A stretch of DNA of 64,000 nt from JBAIYU01 sp036763085 (GTDB lineage Bacteria; Bacillota; Negativicutes; DSM-1736; Dendrosporobacteraceae), in assembly GCF_036763085.1 (NCBI RefSeq), contig NZ_JBAIYU010000022.1, forward strand, positions 46,836 through 110,835, given 5' to 3'. Below, in pieces: positions 1-6,578 of this stretch; the stretch's first letter is position 1, and each line of letters starts with the position of its first letter. The translations under genes were made by a program, and so were the position numbers. The notes under the pieces were generated by a model. That model did no database searches. It saw nothing but the letters and a program-made list of their open reading frames with translations, and had not been told where the DNA came from.

Positions 1-729
1 GTCTTTTAGTTTAGAAAGCATTATTATATACACTTCTTTTTCTTGACCAGTAAAATGTTTTCTAACCGCCTGGTTGAACGCATTTTCAAACGTTGCTTTT
101 CCATCCCACCATTTGAACTCTCCGGTTATAAATTCTAAGTAATTATCCCTGTTAGTTACTTTAAAATCTACTCGCCCATCATAATTAAACGCTTCTCCTT
201 CAGCCTGTTTGAATACCAGCTTTAGCGTGAGTAGAAATATATCTCTAATTAAAGGTTCGTCTTGATCGTGCAACGATTCGGGATGCTGCCTGCAAAAAAA
301 CTGAAAACTATGAATAGTCTCGAATACTTTGTCCGCAAAAGATCCAGAAAAGTCTGGTACTGGTGTAGAACTCAAAATAAAGTTCTGAAATGCAGTAATA
401 GTAGCCTCCGCTCTAAACCAGTAGGAACGTGATACTGAAATCGCAATCAAATCATTTGTTACAAACGTGCAATAGGCATTCGTGGTAATTCCAAATTTGT
501 TTTGTATAAATATTGGAACTATTTCCTCAGGCCTAATCCCTTCGGTTAATATTTCTCTCCGTTGGCTTATATCAAACACTCTTGCATGTACTTGGTTATT
601 CTCCCCTTTGAGTAGTATGATGCTCACTGAGTCGTAACTTAGTTGGTCTTTTATTTGATTTTTAACTATATCTTCTATCTCATTTACTGTTTTGTATATA
701 ATATAGTCTTCCTGATCCCGATTTTTCAA
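1..729 (-). CDS. PD-(D/E)XK nuclease-like protein, C-terminus cut by window edge
   Basis: Read directly from the minus strand: an open frame of 243 codons runs off the left edge. The best start is a TTG at 727-729, eight bases after a GGAGG (complement at 739-743); the nearby ATG at 732-734 stops after two codons. Near the visible C-terminus, GRVDFKV is followed about ten residues later by GEFKWW. This D-x(n)-ExK arrangement is the core of the PD-(D/E)XK nuclease fold, which includes many restriction and repair enzymes. The N-terminal 150 residues match nothing I know. The gene lies 75 bp downstream of the HExxH gene on the same strand and may be co-transcribed. The fold assignment is inference from one motif; substrate is unknown. 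Confidence 0.6.
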   Translation of the reverse strand, partial: MKNRDQEDYIIYKTVNEIEDIVKNQIKDQLSYDSVSIILLKGENNQVHARVFDISQRREILTEGIRPEEIVPIFIQNKFGITTNAYCTFVTNDLIAISVSRSYWFRAEATITAFQNFILSSTPVPDFSGSFADKVFETIHSFQFFCRQHPESLHDQDEPLIRDIFLLTLKLVFKQAEGEAFNYDGRVDFKVTNRDNYLEFITGEFKWWDGKATFENAFNQAVRKHFTGQEKEVYIIMLSKLKD

Positions 730-804
730 AACATCAATCCTCCAAAGACATTTTTTAACAAAAAAATATTCAACTACAGCACTTGGGCCACTTCGCTAAA
801 AACT

Positions 805-1581
805 TTATTTTAACAAAGGCATCTCCTGCGCATTATATAGTTTAATACCTAGCTTTTCATAATCAATTTCAATCATTGCACAAGTTTGACTAAAAGCTTC
901 TTTTATGGAATTCGAGTCCAGGTTGTTAAAATTATATAACGGTAAGGTTTCAGCCAGCGAAATCATTTGTTTAAATTCAAACTTCGCAACATAGTCGAGC
1001 AGTTCATCATATACTTCTGTCGGTAATCGATGCTTTGAATCAATTATCATGTTCAGTATACGATAATAATCATTCTGATCACTATTTGACATACTGAGGA
1101 TTCCACTAATGCATTCATCCTTTTTACGTTCAAAGAACCCTTCTAATGGAAATCCTTTTTTGATTGTTATGTTATCAACAACAGAATGAATAGCTGTATT
1201 GAATATCATCGCAACAAGTTCTGATTTTTTATAATCCATAGAAATATGTTCTTGATATATACAACAGTAATTCTCTTTAGACCAGGAATAAATATGTGCC
1301 AATTCGTGTGCTATATCGTATTCTTCAGCATCATGAAGATTAACTCCTATCTTAATAAGGTAGTCATGTTGGTATAGTTCTTTTGCCTCGGCTTCCAAAG
1401 CTTTAAATGTAACATTAGCATATACGTTGCTGTTAACTGAAAGTTCTGCGGGAATAATTACGGCGTTTTTTAATGTAGATTGCGTTTCAATCCAGAATTC
1501 TTGTAACTTTGGACTAAAGCTATCCCATATTTCTTTAATAACCGGCTGGTAAGCAACTACGTCCTGCGGTATCCTATTCAT
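805..1581 (-). CDS. HExxH putative zinc metallopeptidase-like protein
   Basis: A 258-residue protein starting MNRIPQDV at 1581, preceded by GAGGAG eight bases upstream. A longer in-frame start at 1614 lacks an SD. Near residue 100 the protein carries DIAHELAHIYSW, a textbook HExxH zinc-protease helix of the kind seen in ImmA/IrrE-like and other gluzincin peptidases. A third metal ligand is not obvious. No signal peptide or membrane segment is seen, so it should be cytoplasmic. It is followed on the same strand by the PD-(D/E)XK-like gene, so the two may form a unit. In mobile regions such proteases often cleave repressors or effectors, but nothing here shows the target. Confidence 0.6.
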   Translation of the reverse strand: MNRIPQDVVAYQPVIKEIWDSFSPKLQEFWIETQSTLKNAVIIPAELSVNSNVYANVTFKALEAEAKELYQHDYLIKIGVNLHDAEEYDIAHELAHIYSWSKENYCCIYQEHISMDYKKSELVAMIFNTAIHSVVDNITIKKGFPLEGFFERKKDECISGILSMSNSDQNDYYRILNMIIDSKHRLPTEVYDELLDYVAKFEFKQMISLAETLPLYNFNNLDSNSIKEAFSQTCAMIEIDYEKLGIKLYNAQEMPLLK

Positions 1582-1648
1582 AAAACCTACTCCTCTCTTT
1601 AAAGCTAACTTCAATGAATTGCAGAGCGACCGATAGCAGCACCTATGT

Positions 1649-1692
1649 AAAAATAACCATAACTTACTTTAAAAGTAAACTATGGTTATTTT
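1649..1692 (-). terminator. Hairpin terminator after the CPxCG cassette
   Basis: Twelve-base arms AAAATAACCATA (1650-1661) and TATGGTTATTTT (1681-1692) pair perfectly, with a second inner helix TTACTTT/AAAGTAA. It lies about 160 bp after the 1850-2053 stop codon. It has A/T-rich flanks on both sides and may act in both directions. Confidence 0.55.
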
Positions 1693-1849
1693 ACTATTTG
1701 AGCTAAACCCGCCATACATTTAGCGTAGAGAAATTAGACGTAGCCACTACCAAATCGTCTCCGAATAAAAAGTCGATTAAGCTTAGTGATAGGTAACTGC
1801 ATGGCGAGGGGATATTAATCCTAAACAATATCTTAGTCCAAAACTATCA

Positions 1850-2053
1850 TTATATGGGTCGACCACAAGAAGGACAAACCCGTAGCGAAGACACAGGACC
1901 AGCATTTAGCCCTGCATTCTTTCTCATCGTTGGTCCAGCAAAAACGCCTTCAGTAAGGAGGAATTTATTTAGTAAATGCTTATCTAAATTGTCCTTTTCC
2001 GCTTGAGACATAGTTTCATACCAATTTTCAAAAGCTTCTATAGCTTTGCTCAT
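1850..2053 (-). CDS. Small zinc-ribbon protein with C-terminal CPxCG motif (paralogue 1)
   Basis: A 67-residue protein beginning MSKAIEAF, with a GGGGG SD nine bases upstream. The N-terminal half is a short amphipathic segment with a W-Y-x-x-M-S motif (residues 11-16). The C-terminus is Gly/Pro-rich and ends VCPSCGRPI, half of a zinc ribbon. Its C-terminal 21 residues align without gaps to the next gene upstream (2077-2274), sharing G[L/I]-x-x-GP and CPxCG, so the two are paralogues. It is the last gene of a three-gene cassette headed by a two-TM protein. A single Cys pair suggests zinc shared between two chains, possibly a heterodimer (inference). I do not recognise the family. Confidence 0.65.
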   Translation of the reverse strand: MSKAIEAFENWYETMSQAEKDNLDKHLLNKFLLTEGVFAGPTMRKNAGLNAGPVSSLRVCPSCGRPI

Positions 2054-2076
2054 GAAAGAAATCCCCCTAGTTAGTT

Positions 2077-2274
2077 TTAGTCAATACGGTATCCACAATT
2101 GGGACATTGCTTGGATTTCGGGGCCGGCCCGCCGCCTATCCCTAGCTTTCTCCTATATCGTTTCTTTGACATTTCCGTATCCATTTCAAAGCTATTAATA
2201 CTATTAATCACTTCAAGTTTTTTTTCAGTACTAAGTTTTCTAAACCAAATTGAAAATAATATTATTTTATCCAT
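2077..2274 (-). CDS. Small zinc-ribbon protein with C-terminal CPxCG motif (paralogue 2)
   Basis: A 65-residue protein. The start MDKIILF at 2274 is chosen over the 2295 ATG because AGGAAG lies six bases upstream and the start is 2 nt after the stop of the preceding gene, which indicates translational coupling. It contains W-F-R-K-L-S (residues 10-15), matching the W-Y-E-T-M-S of its neighbour. It ends in a Gly-Pro segment and QCPNCGYRID. Like its paralogue it carries only one CxxC pair. Function unknown. The tight coupling to the membrane protein gene suggests the products work together. Confidence 0.65.
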   Translation of the reverse strand: MDKIILFSIWFRKLSTEKKLEVINSINSFEMDTEMSKKRYRRKLGIGGGPAPKSKQCPNCGYRID

Positions 2275-2276
2275 AT

Positions 2277-2858
2277 TCAACTTCCTAATTTGCATCTACA
2301 TGCTTCACACCGTTTTTGAAAAAACCAGCCACGTTTTGCATTCCATAGAGCTGTGTTACATACCGGACACTTAGCGTTCCTATCTAGTTGCTTTAAATTA
2401 GCAACATACACTTTCTGTATTTTTCCTTTACTTATCGAAGCGAGAAGTATACTATCCTGGTTATTAACACTATCAACTCTTTGAGAAAACAAATTCATTT
2501 CATCAGTTGTTATACCTTTGGAAAGAAAATAGTCTACATCTTGAACTACCCGCGTATTATTTTCTAGTCCGAGATGATAATCAATGCTTTTTTGATCATT
2601 ATTATTAATTAACGACCAAACTGAATAGCATGCCGTAAAAATCGAAAGAAATAATGAAATTAATCCTATACTATTTTCATATGGCTGACCTTTGGCCCAA
2701 TATAAAGCAAAAAAGAACATTATCGGAATAATTAGAGTAATTACATAATAAACTTTTTGGTAAAAATTCCATTCCTTAATTTTTGCAAGATATAAAGTCT
2801 TGGCATTCATTGCGTCAAGCTTAAATTGATTCAATTTATCTATTGTTTCAGGTGACAT
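2277..2858 (-). CDS. Two-TM SLATT-like membrane protein with C-terminal CxxC...CxxC zinc ribbon
   Basis: A 193-residue protein. Residues ~1-30 form a charged helix; two hydrophobic segments follow at ~36-54 and ~64-82; then comes a cytosolic domain ending in CPVC-x16-CEAC. GGAG lies five bases before the ATG. Paired transmembrane helices with a cytosolic tail are the layout of SLATT effectors, which in conflict systems are thought to make pores. It also resembles the annotated 'mobilome CxxCx(11)CxxC' proteins, although the spacing here is 16. The gene opens a three-gene operon whose other two products end in CPxCG, so all three proteins carry C-terminal CPxC motifs. The SLATT assignment is by layout only. 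Confidence 0.6.
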   Translation of the reverse strand: MSPETIDKLNQFKLDAMNAKTLYLAKIKEWNFYQKVYYVITLIIPIMFFFALYWAKGQPYENSIGLISLFLSIFTACYSVWSLINNNDQKSIDYHLGLENNTRVVQDVDYFLSKGITTDEMNLFSQRVDSVNNQDSILLASISKGKIQKVYVANLKQLDRNAKCPVCNTALWNAKRGWFFQKRCEACRCKLGS

Positions 2859-3158
2859 GATTACTCCAATTTTGTGAATTATATATAATTTTCCATTTTT
2901 TATATTTTACCACGTTAAAATATAAAAAAACAAGCAACTTCGATACTCCTGATTTAAGTATTGGAAAAAATCAAAACTAAAGTCCTATAATATGCCATTC
3001 TGTAAACAACAAAAGCCAGAGTTGGCGCACCTTTGCCGCCTCCTGGCTCTCTTTCTGGCCTTTATGCAATTTATGCAATAGAAAAGTTGTATAAACATCT
3101 CAAAACATACTCATCTAGGTTATAAATATACAATGCAGTCTGTCTTGATATTAGCTTT
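2859..3158. other. Gene-free interval
   Basis: About 300 bp without a convincing gene. The right part holds the terminator of the MazG-like operon. The AT-rich left part (2880-2940) should contain the promoter of the 2858-1850 cassette, but I could not pick a clear -35/-10 pair. Confidence 0.5.
3004..3060 (-). terminator. Rho-independent terminator of the MazG/HNH operon
   Basis: On the minus strand GCCAGA (complement 3054-3059) pairs with TCTGGC (complement 3015-3020), enclosing a smaller GC stem. The hairpin is followed by TTTTGTTGTTT. It sits about 100 bp after the stop at 3159. Confidence 0.6.
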
Positions 3159-3479
3159 TCAACCACTAACCTTCTCAAGGATGATCCTTTTTTCAAAGCC
3201 CCCGCGCTCAGCTAATTTCTTCTGGCGAATTTCCTCCACCCGTGTGGGGTCGAGATTAAATGTATGAAACAAGGAAAAAATGACTTCTAGCATATCCGCC
3301 GCCTCTTCTTCATTCGGCGTTTGGCTAAACTCCAGTAGCTCTTCCCTAAGCTTCTCGATTAAGAATTGCTGATATTCTTTTTCTTTAGCGATATGATAGC
3401 TGTACTGCTTGCCATGACTTTCAATGATATCGAGAATTTTATCTCTAACCAGTTTATTATGGATTACTTCTCCTGCCAC
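3159..3479 (-). CDS. MazG-like nucleoside triphosphate pyrophosphohydrolase
   Basis: A 106-residue protein that starts with GTG at 3479, with AGGA about eight bases upstream. The sequence HNKLVRDKI at the N-terminus, then LREELLEF and EEAADMLEVIFSL, is the all-alpha NTP pyrophosphohydrolase pattern: the E-E-x-x-E helix plus the downstream E-x-x-D metal-binding residues. Members of this short family hydrolyse NTPs to NMP and pyrophosphate and often occur in phage or defence neighbourhoods. The gene follows the HNH gene by 4 bp and ends its operon. It could clear modified or damaged nucleotides for the adjacent nucleases (inference). The NTP substrate cannot be read from sequence. Confidence 0.75.
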   Translation of the reverse strand: MAGEVIHNKLVRDKILDIIESHGKQYSYHIAKEKEYQQFLIEKLREELLEFSQTPNEEEAADMLEVIFSLFHTFNLDPTRVEEIRQKKLAERGGFEKRIILEKVSG

Positions 3480-3483
3480 AGTA

Positions 3484-4137
3484 TCATCCTTTCACAGCCA
3501 TCCAGAATTTCCGTACGTAATCTTTCTCAATGGCTAATTTCAGTTCGTCATAGTGCTTTTCCTTCTTGAATTCACTTTCCTCTAGTTTTTGCTGGAGGAG
3601 TTTGTTTCTTTCTTCTAATCGAATAATGATATCTTCTAATGGGCTAGTGTTTGACTTACTCGAATTCTCCGACTTATGGCTGTACACCAGGTTCCACAAA
3701 TCGTCAGAGAACATATATGACCAGGGTATCACATGATCAACGGACAAGTCGCCTTCCGCAATTGGCTGATGGCAATAAAAGCAGGTCCGCTCACCATTGT
3801 CAAAGGCTAAGTCCAAATACGGATGGAATGACGATAAGTTTTGGCGCCGGATTTTGCCTTCCGCTACGGCCCGTACCTTCATGGCGATTTTAGGACTATA
3901 GTTAAAGCTCTCTAACATCTGTGTCCAGCGATAGTTAATTACCTGTAAAAGTAGTTCTGAGTGCTCTGTCAATGACCTTATTTGTTCTGAATTTAGCGTA
4001 ACCATTCCCGATTTCCGGTCAAGCTGATATATCTCATACGTAGTACCACCCACAGTCATGAACCGGTAGCATACATCCTTCTTCAGTGTCTTAGCAATGC
4101 TTACAATAGTTTCCTGATAAGCCAATGATAAACTCAA
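3484..4137 (-). CDS. HNH endonuclease, C-terminal part of a split gene
   Basis: A 217-residue frame containing CFYCHQP, then DHVIPWSY and DLWNLV, the HNH nuclease core at about residues 115-155. The second zinc Cys pair usual after WNLV is replaced by SHKSEN, so metal binding may be altered. The apparent start is a TTG overlapping the stop of the upstream ORF by 4 nt (TTGA), with no SD. The reading frame stays open upstream of that TTG and encodes a charged stretch (ERIEKVQFER). In family members I recall, this region is continuous with the protein now encoded at 4134-4445. I interpret the pair as one ancestral gene broken by a 1-nt shift. A residual coiled coil follows the HNH core. Confidence 0.65.
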   Translation of the reverse strand: MSLSLAYQETIVSIAKTLKKDVCYRFMTVGGTTYEIYQLDRKSGMVTLNSEQIRSLTEHSELLLQVINYRWTQMLESFNYSPKIAMKVRAVAEGKIRRQNLSSFHPYLDLAFDNGERTCFYCHQPIAEGDLSVDHVIPWSYMFSDDLWNLVYSHKSENSSKSNTSPLEDIIIRLEERNKLLQQKLEESEFKKEKHYDELKLAIEKDYVRKFWMAVKG

Positions 4138-4445
4138 CCGTTCAAATTGAACTTTTTCAATGCGCTCTGGAAGATAATTATCTTTCGCTCTATAATACCG
4201 GTCAATACTTCTGGCAGCTTCTTTAAATTAGAACCTTGCACAAGGTCAAAGTATATTGTTTGATTCCAGTAATAGCTCAGATACTTTTCGGCAATTTGCT
4301 CAAACGTAAAAGCAACATGTTGTTGGCCTCTGCCCTGAGCCGCAACAGATAATTCTACTAATGCTTTAGCCCATGCCATTTTGTATGTGTTATCATAACC
4401 GCAATTCATGATGATATGATTCCAAGTTTTGATATATTCGTCCAT
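4134..4445 (-). CDS. N-terminal part of split HNH endonuclease
   Basis: A 103-residue protein with GGAGG before its ATG. It contains YDNTYKMAWAKALVEL and YYWNQTIYFDL, which I recognise as the N-terminal domain of HNH endonucleases of roughly 330 residues. It ends ...LKKFNLNG just as the C-terminal HNH frame takes over in the -1 register. Either the nuclease is inactivated, or it is made as two coupled chains, or ribosomes slip near the GAAAAAG run at the junction. It follows the 4481-5671 HNH gene by 35 bp in the same operon. Confidence 0.6.
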   Translation of the reverse strand: MDEYIKTWNHIIMNCGYDNTYKMAWAKALVELSVAAQGRGQQHVAFTFEQIAEKYLSYYWNQTIYFDLVQGSNLKKLPEVLTGIIERKIIIFQSALKKFNLNG

Positions 4446-4480
4446 CTAGGACCTCCGCGTAACTTAGGATACGTTTTACA

Positions 4481-5671
4481 TTAACTGCGGCTCGGCAACA
4501 TGGCCTTTAACTCTTCAATGCTATAGGCCTCATTGTTGCCTTTCGAATGTAATGCTAAGTGACAATTCGGGCATACCGGTATTAGATCGTTTAAAGGGTC
4601 TATCTGATATTCGCCTTTTACTTCTGCTAAAGACTTAATATGATGCACATGTATTTTTCCCTTGAATTCTTCGCCATAGAAATCACCAAAATTAAATCCA
4701 CAGATTAAACATGTATCCCCTTTATGTTTAATACATTCTTGCCGAGCTTTATAACTTCTTTCATACGCATTAACGGTGATTTGTTTTTTGGCGCCTTCTA
4801 TATATTGGTTTACTTTATCAGAAGGTAATTCTTCCGCCATTAATGGATGTTGCTTGCGCGCAATAAGCCTTTGAACTTTTTCTAAGAGTTCATATCGCAT
4901 GATCTGCTTAACTTGCTTAAAGGGCTGAATGGAATTGTCAATAACATAGAGCTCTTCATATGTAATAGGTTCAAAAATAGTGACACTGTTAGTATCAAAA
5001 ATATATGCGCCATGATAATGCTCGTCAACAGGGGGGGCATATTTCACAATATCTATAATGCGTGCTGCTGCTATGATCGCATTATTAAATTGAAATAGCA
5101 CGAGTGATCCTTTAGCACAATTCATACCCGATTTACGGTAATAGTAGTAACCATTTTTCTCGACTAGATCTTTTAAGAAATACTTTTTCTGTATCTCCTC
5201 GAATGACCACCCAGGAAATTCTTCATCCTTACTCATAGGAAGTATTCGTATCTGTATTTCAAACTCTTCCACAATCTCGTTATTGGAGCGCGGCAAGTCT
5301 AAATTAAGCCCCAAGTGGTCAGCAAGCTTATACCATTCTTTACACTCTCGGATTTTTTTTAGTTCTAATTTGAAAAGCTCTTTTTCCGAAAGCCCTTGAG
5401 TATCAATGCCGTACATCTCGTAGAGTGGATAAAAGCCAGCACCTGCGGTATTCGTGTCTTTATTAACAACTTTTGCAGATAGAAGTGGTAAGCCAAGTTC
5501 ATGGCATAATGTTGATACCTCTCCAATTTGTTTGCCGACATTCCTATGAAAAATCGGAGGATTAATCCTTTCTGCTAACTCATGATAATATATAATGTTT
5601 TCTTTCTTTATTACTGAGATTAGTAATTGCTCCGCCAGCTTTATTTGAACATCAGTCAACTTAGTATACAT
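4481..5671 (-). CDS. HNH endonuclease, McrA-like, with N-terminal helical domain
   Basis: A 396-residue protein with GGGAG eight bases before its ATG. Residues 1-75 look like a winged-helix or helical domain ending in EVSTLCHELGLPLLSAKVVNKDT, a segment shared by many HNH proteins. Residues ~140-270 form a mixed domain that could be PUA/EVE-like (weak inference). The C-terminal 60 residues hold the HNH: CLICGF, then HVHHIKSL, then NDLIPVCPNCHLALH, with both zinc CxxC pairs and the catalytic His intact. Enzymes of this layout cut DNA and are often modification-dependent. It is the second substantial gene of a same-strand operon with a coiled-coil protein, the split HNH gene and the MazG-like gene. 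Confidence 0.75.
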   Translation of the reverse strand: MYTKLTDVQIKLAEQLLISVIKKENIIYYHELAERINPPIFHRNVGKQIGEVSTLCHELGLPLLSAKVVNKDTNTAGAGFYPLYEMYGIDTQGLSEKELFKLELKKIRECKEWYKLADHLGLNLDLPRSNNEIVEEFEIQIRILPMSKDEEFPGWSFEEIQKKYFLKDLVEKNGYYYYRKSGMNCAKGSLVLFQFNNAIIAAARIIDIVKYAPPVDEHYHGAYIFDTNSVTIFEPITYEELYVIDNSIQPFKQVKQIMRYELLEKVQRLIARKQHPLMAEELPSDKVNQYIEGAKKQITVNAYERSYKARQECIKHKGDTCLICGFNFGDFYGEEFKGKIHVHHIKSLAEVKGEYQIDPLNDLIPVCPNCHLALHSKGNNEAYSIEELKAMLPSRS

Positions 5672-5685
5672 AGCTTACTCTCCCA

Positions 5686-6309
5686 TCACCAACGCCAAAT
5701 TTCTTTTAGGGCCTTGTCACTGGAACTTTTTTCGTGTTCGCGTTCACCAAATAGTTCGTCATTTCTAGCTACAGTTGGGTCAAACCAGTCAGCTTTTTTC
5801 GTTGCCCAATCAACCCACGCGGCCGTTTCCTCATCCAGTCCATCGTGTCCACAGGAAGCCGAAACAGCCTTGACATAAGCGCGGATTCTACACGCAGTCT
5901 CATAGTCGAGTGCGGCATTTTCCAGTGCTATTGTTCGCTCAACTTCCTTATTATATCTTTTTCGCCGTTCTTCCTTCCGGCGTTCAGCTTCCGCCTTTTT
6001 ACGAGCTTCCTCTTCTCTCGCTTCACGATCAAGACGAAGCACTTCAGATTCCTCATAAAGCTCTATTAACATTTCGCCAAGCCGAGATTCAACATTAATT
6101 TTATCTGTGTCTCTGAAATATCGTCCCTGCCGAATGCTTATTCTAAGCCTTCCGTTGAACACATAGTCATACTTACGAATCTGAGGCTCTGATGCCCACG
6201 AGCTGCGCCGCTTCTCATCTCTATACTTAATAAGGGCTTGCGCTTCCTGTTTTGTAATTTCATGCTCGACCTTATCCTGGCCCTTAGCAATTTCAACACG
6301 TATTTTCAT
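5686..6309 (-). CDS. Hypothetical protein with central charged coiled coil
   Basis: A 207-residue cytosolic protein that I do not recognise. The N-terminal ~75 residues are mixed alpha/beta (YDYVFNGRLRISI). Residues ~85-130 are an Arg/Glu/Lys-rich coiled coil. The C-terminal part contains DEETAAWVDWATKKADWFDPT. There is no SD ahead of the ATG; instead the stop of a 34-codon ORF overlaps it as TAATG, which suggests translational coupling. It heads the operon with the two HNH loci and the MazG-like gene, and a gap of only 14 bp to the HNH gene implies joint function. Confidence 0.6.
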   Translation of the reverse strand: MKIRVEIAKGQDKVEHEITKQEAQALIKYRDEKRRSSWASEPQIRKYDYVFNGRLRISIRQGRYFRDTDKINVESRLGEMLIELYEESEVLRLDREAREEEARKKAEAERRKEERRKRYNKEVERTIALENAALDYETACRIRAYVKAVSASCGHDGLDEETAAWVDWATKKADWFDPTVARNDELFGEREHEKSSSDKALKEIWRW

Positions 6310-6413
6310 TATGACACGAAGTGAAAGGTCTTCATAATCTTTTTTCCTTTGTGCACCTTCTTCTTTTTGTCTTTATAATTCCATTCTTTTACGACACTTC
6401 TGTAGGCAGCCAT
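6309..6413 (-). CDS. Possible small ORF coupled to the coiled-coil gene
   Basis: A 34-residue basic peptide beginning MAAYRSVVKEW, below usual gene-calling cut-offs. Its TAA stop shares two bases with the next ATG (TAATG), and that downstream gene has no SD of its own, which supports translation. The frame stays open upstream to about 6525, so the ORF could be longer or be the tail of a decayed gene. No SD is visible before the ATG. Confidence 0.3.
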   Translation of the reverse strand: MAAYRSVVKEWNYKDKKKKVHKGKKIMKTFHFVS

Positions 6414-6461
6414 TTTTTTATACATTTGAGTATTTCCAGTAGGAATCTTGATTTCCTGGAA

Positions 6462-6517
6462 AACTCGGGTACAGATTAACTGTTTCAAAACAAAGTAACT
6501 ATCCCGAGTTTTTTTTT
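6462..6517. terminator. Long-loop hairpin between the TIR-like gene and the HNH operon
   Basis: AACTCGGG (6462-6469) pairs with CCCGAGTT (6503-6510). A run of nine T follows on the plus strand; on the minus strand only four T follow. It may terminate the 6579-7493 transcript. The plus-strand U-tract is stronger, although no plus-strand gene is upstream. Confidence 0.45.
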
Positions 6518-6578
6518 GACTTTAGCTAGTTGGAATCTTTGACACTATAACTTTATTGTCCAAGATTGAGTGAATCCT

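Noticed and set aside
2099..2374. Plus-strand 91-codon frame across the CPxCG cassette
   Set aside because: It is antisense to two coupled genes with good SDs and conserved Cys motifs, and its own start has no SD.
6532..6565. Imperfect inverted repeat AATCTT...AAGATT after the TIR-like gene as its terminator
   Set aside because: Weak AT-rich pairing with no U-tract; the hairpin at 6462-6517 is a better candidate.
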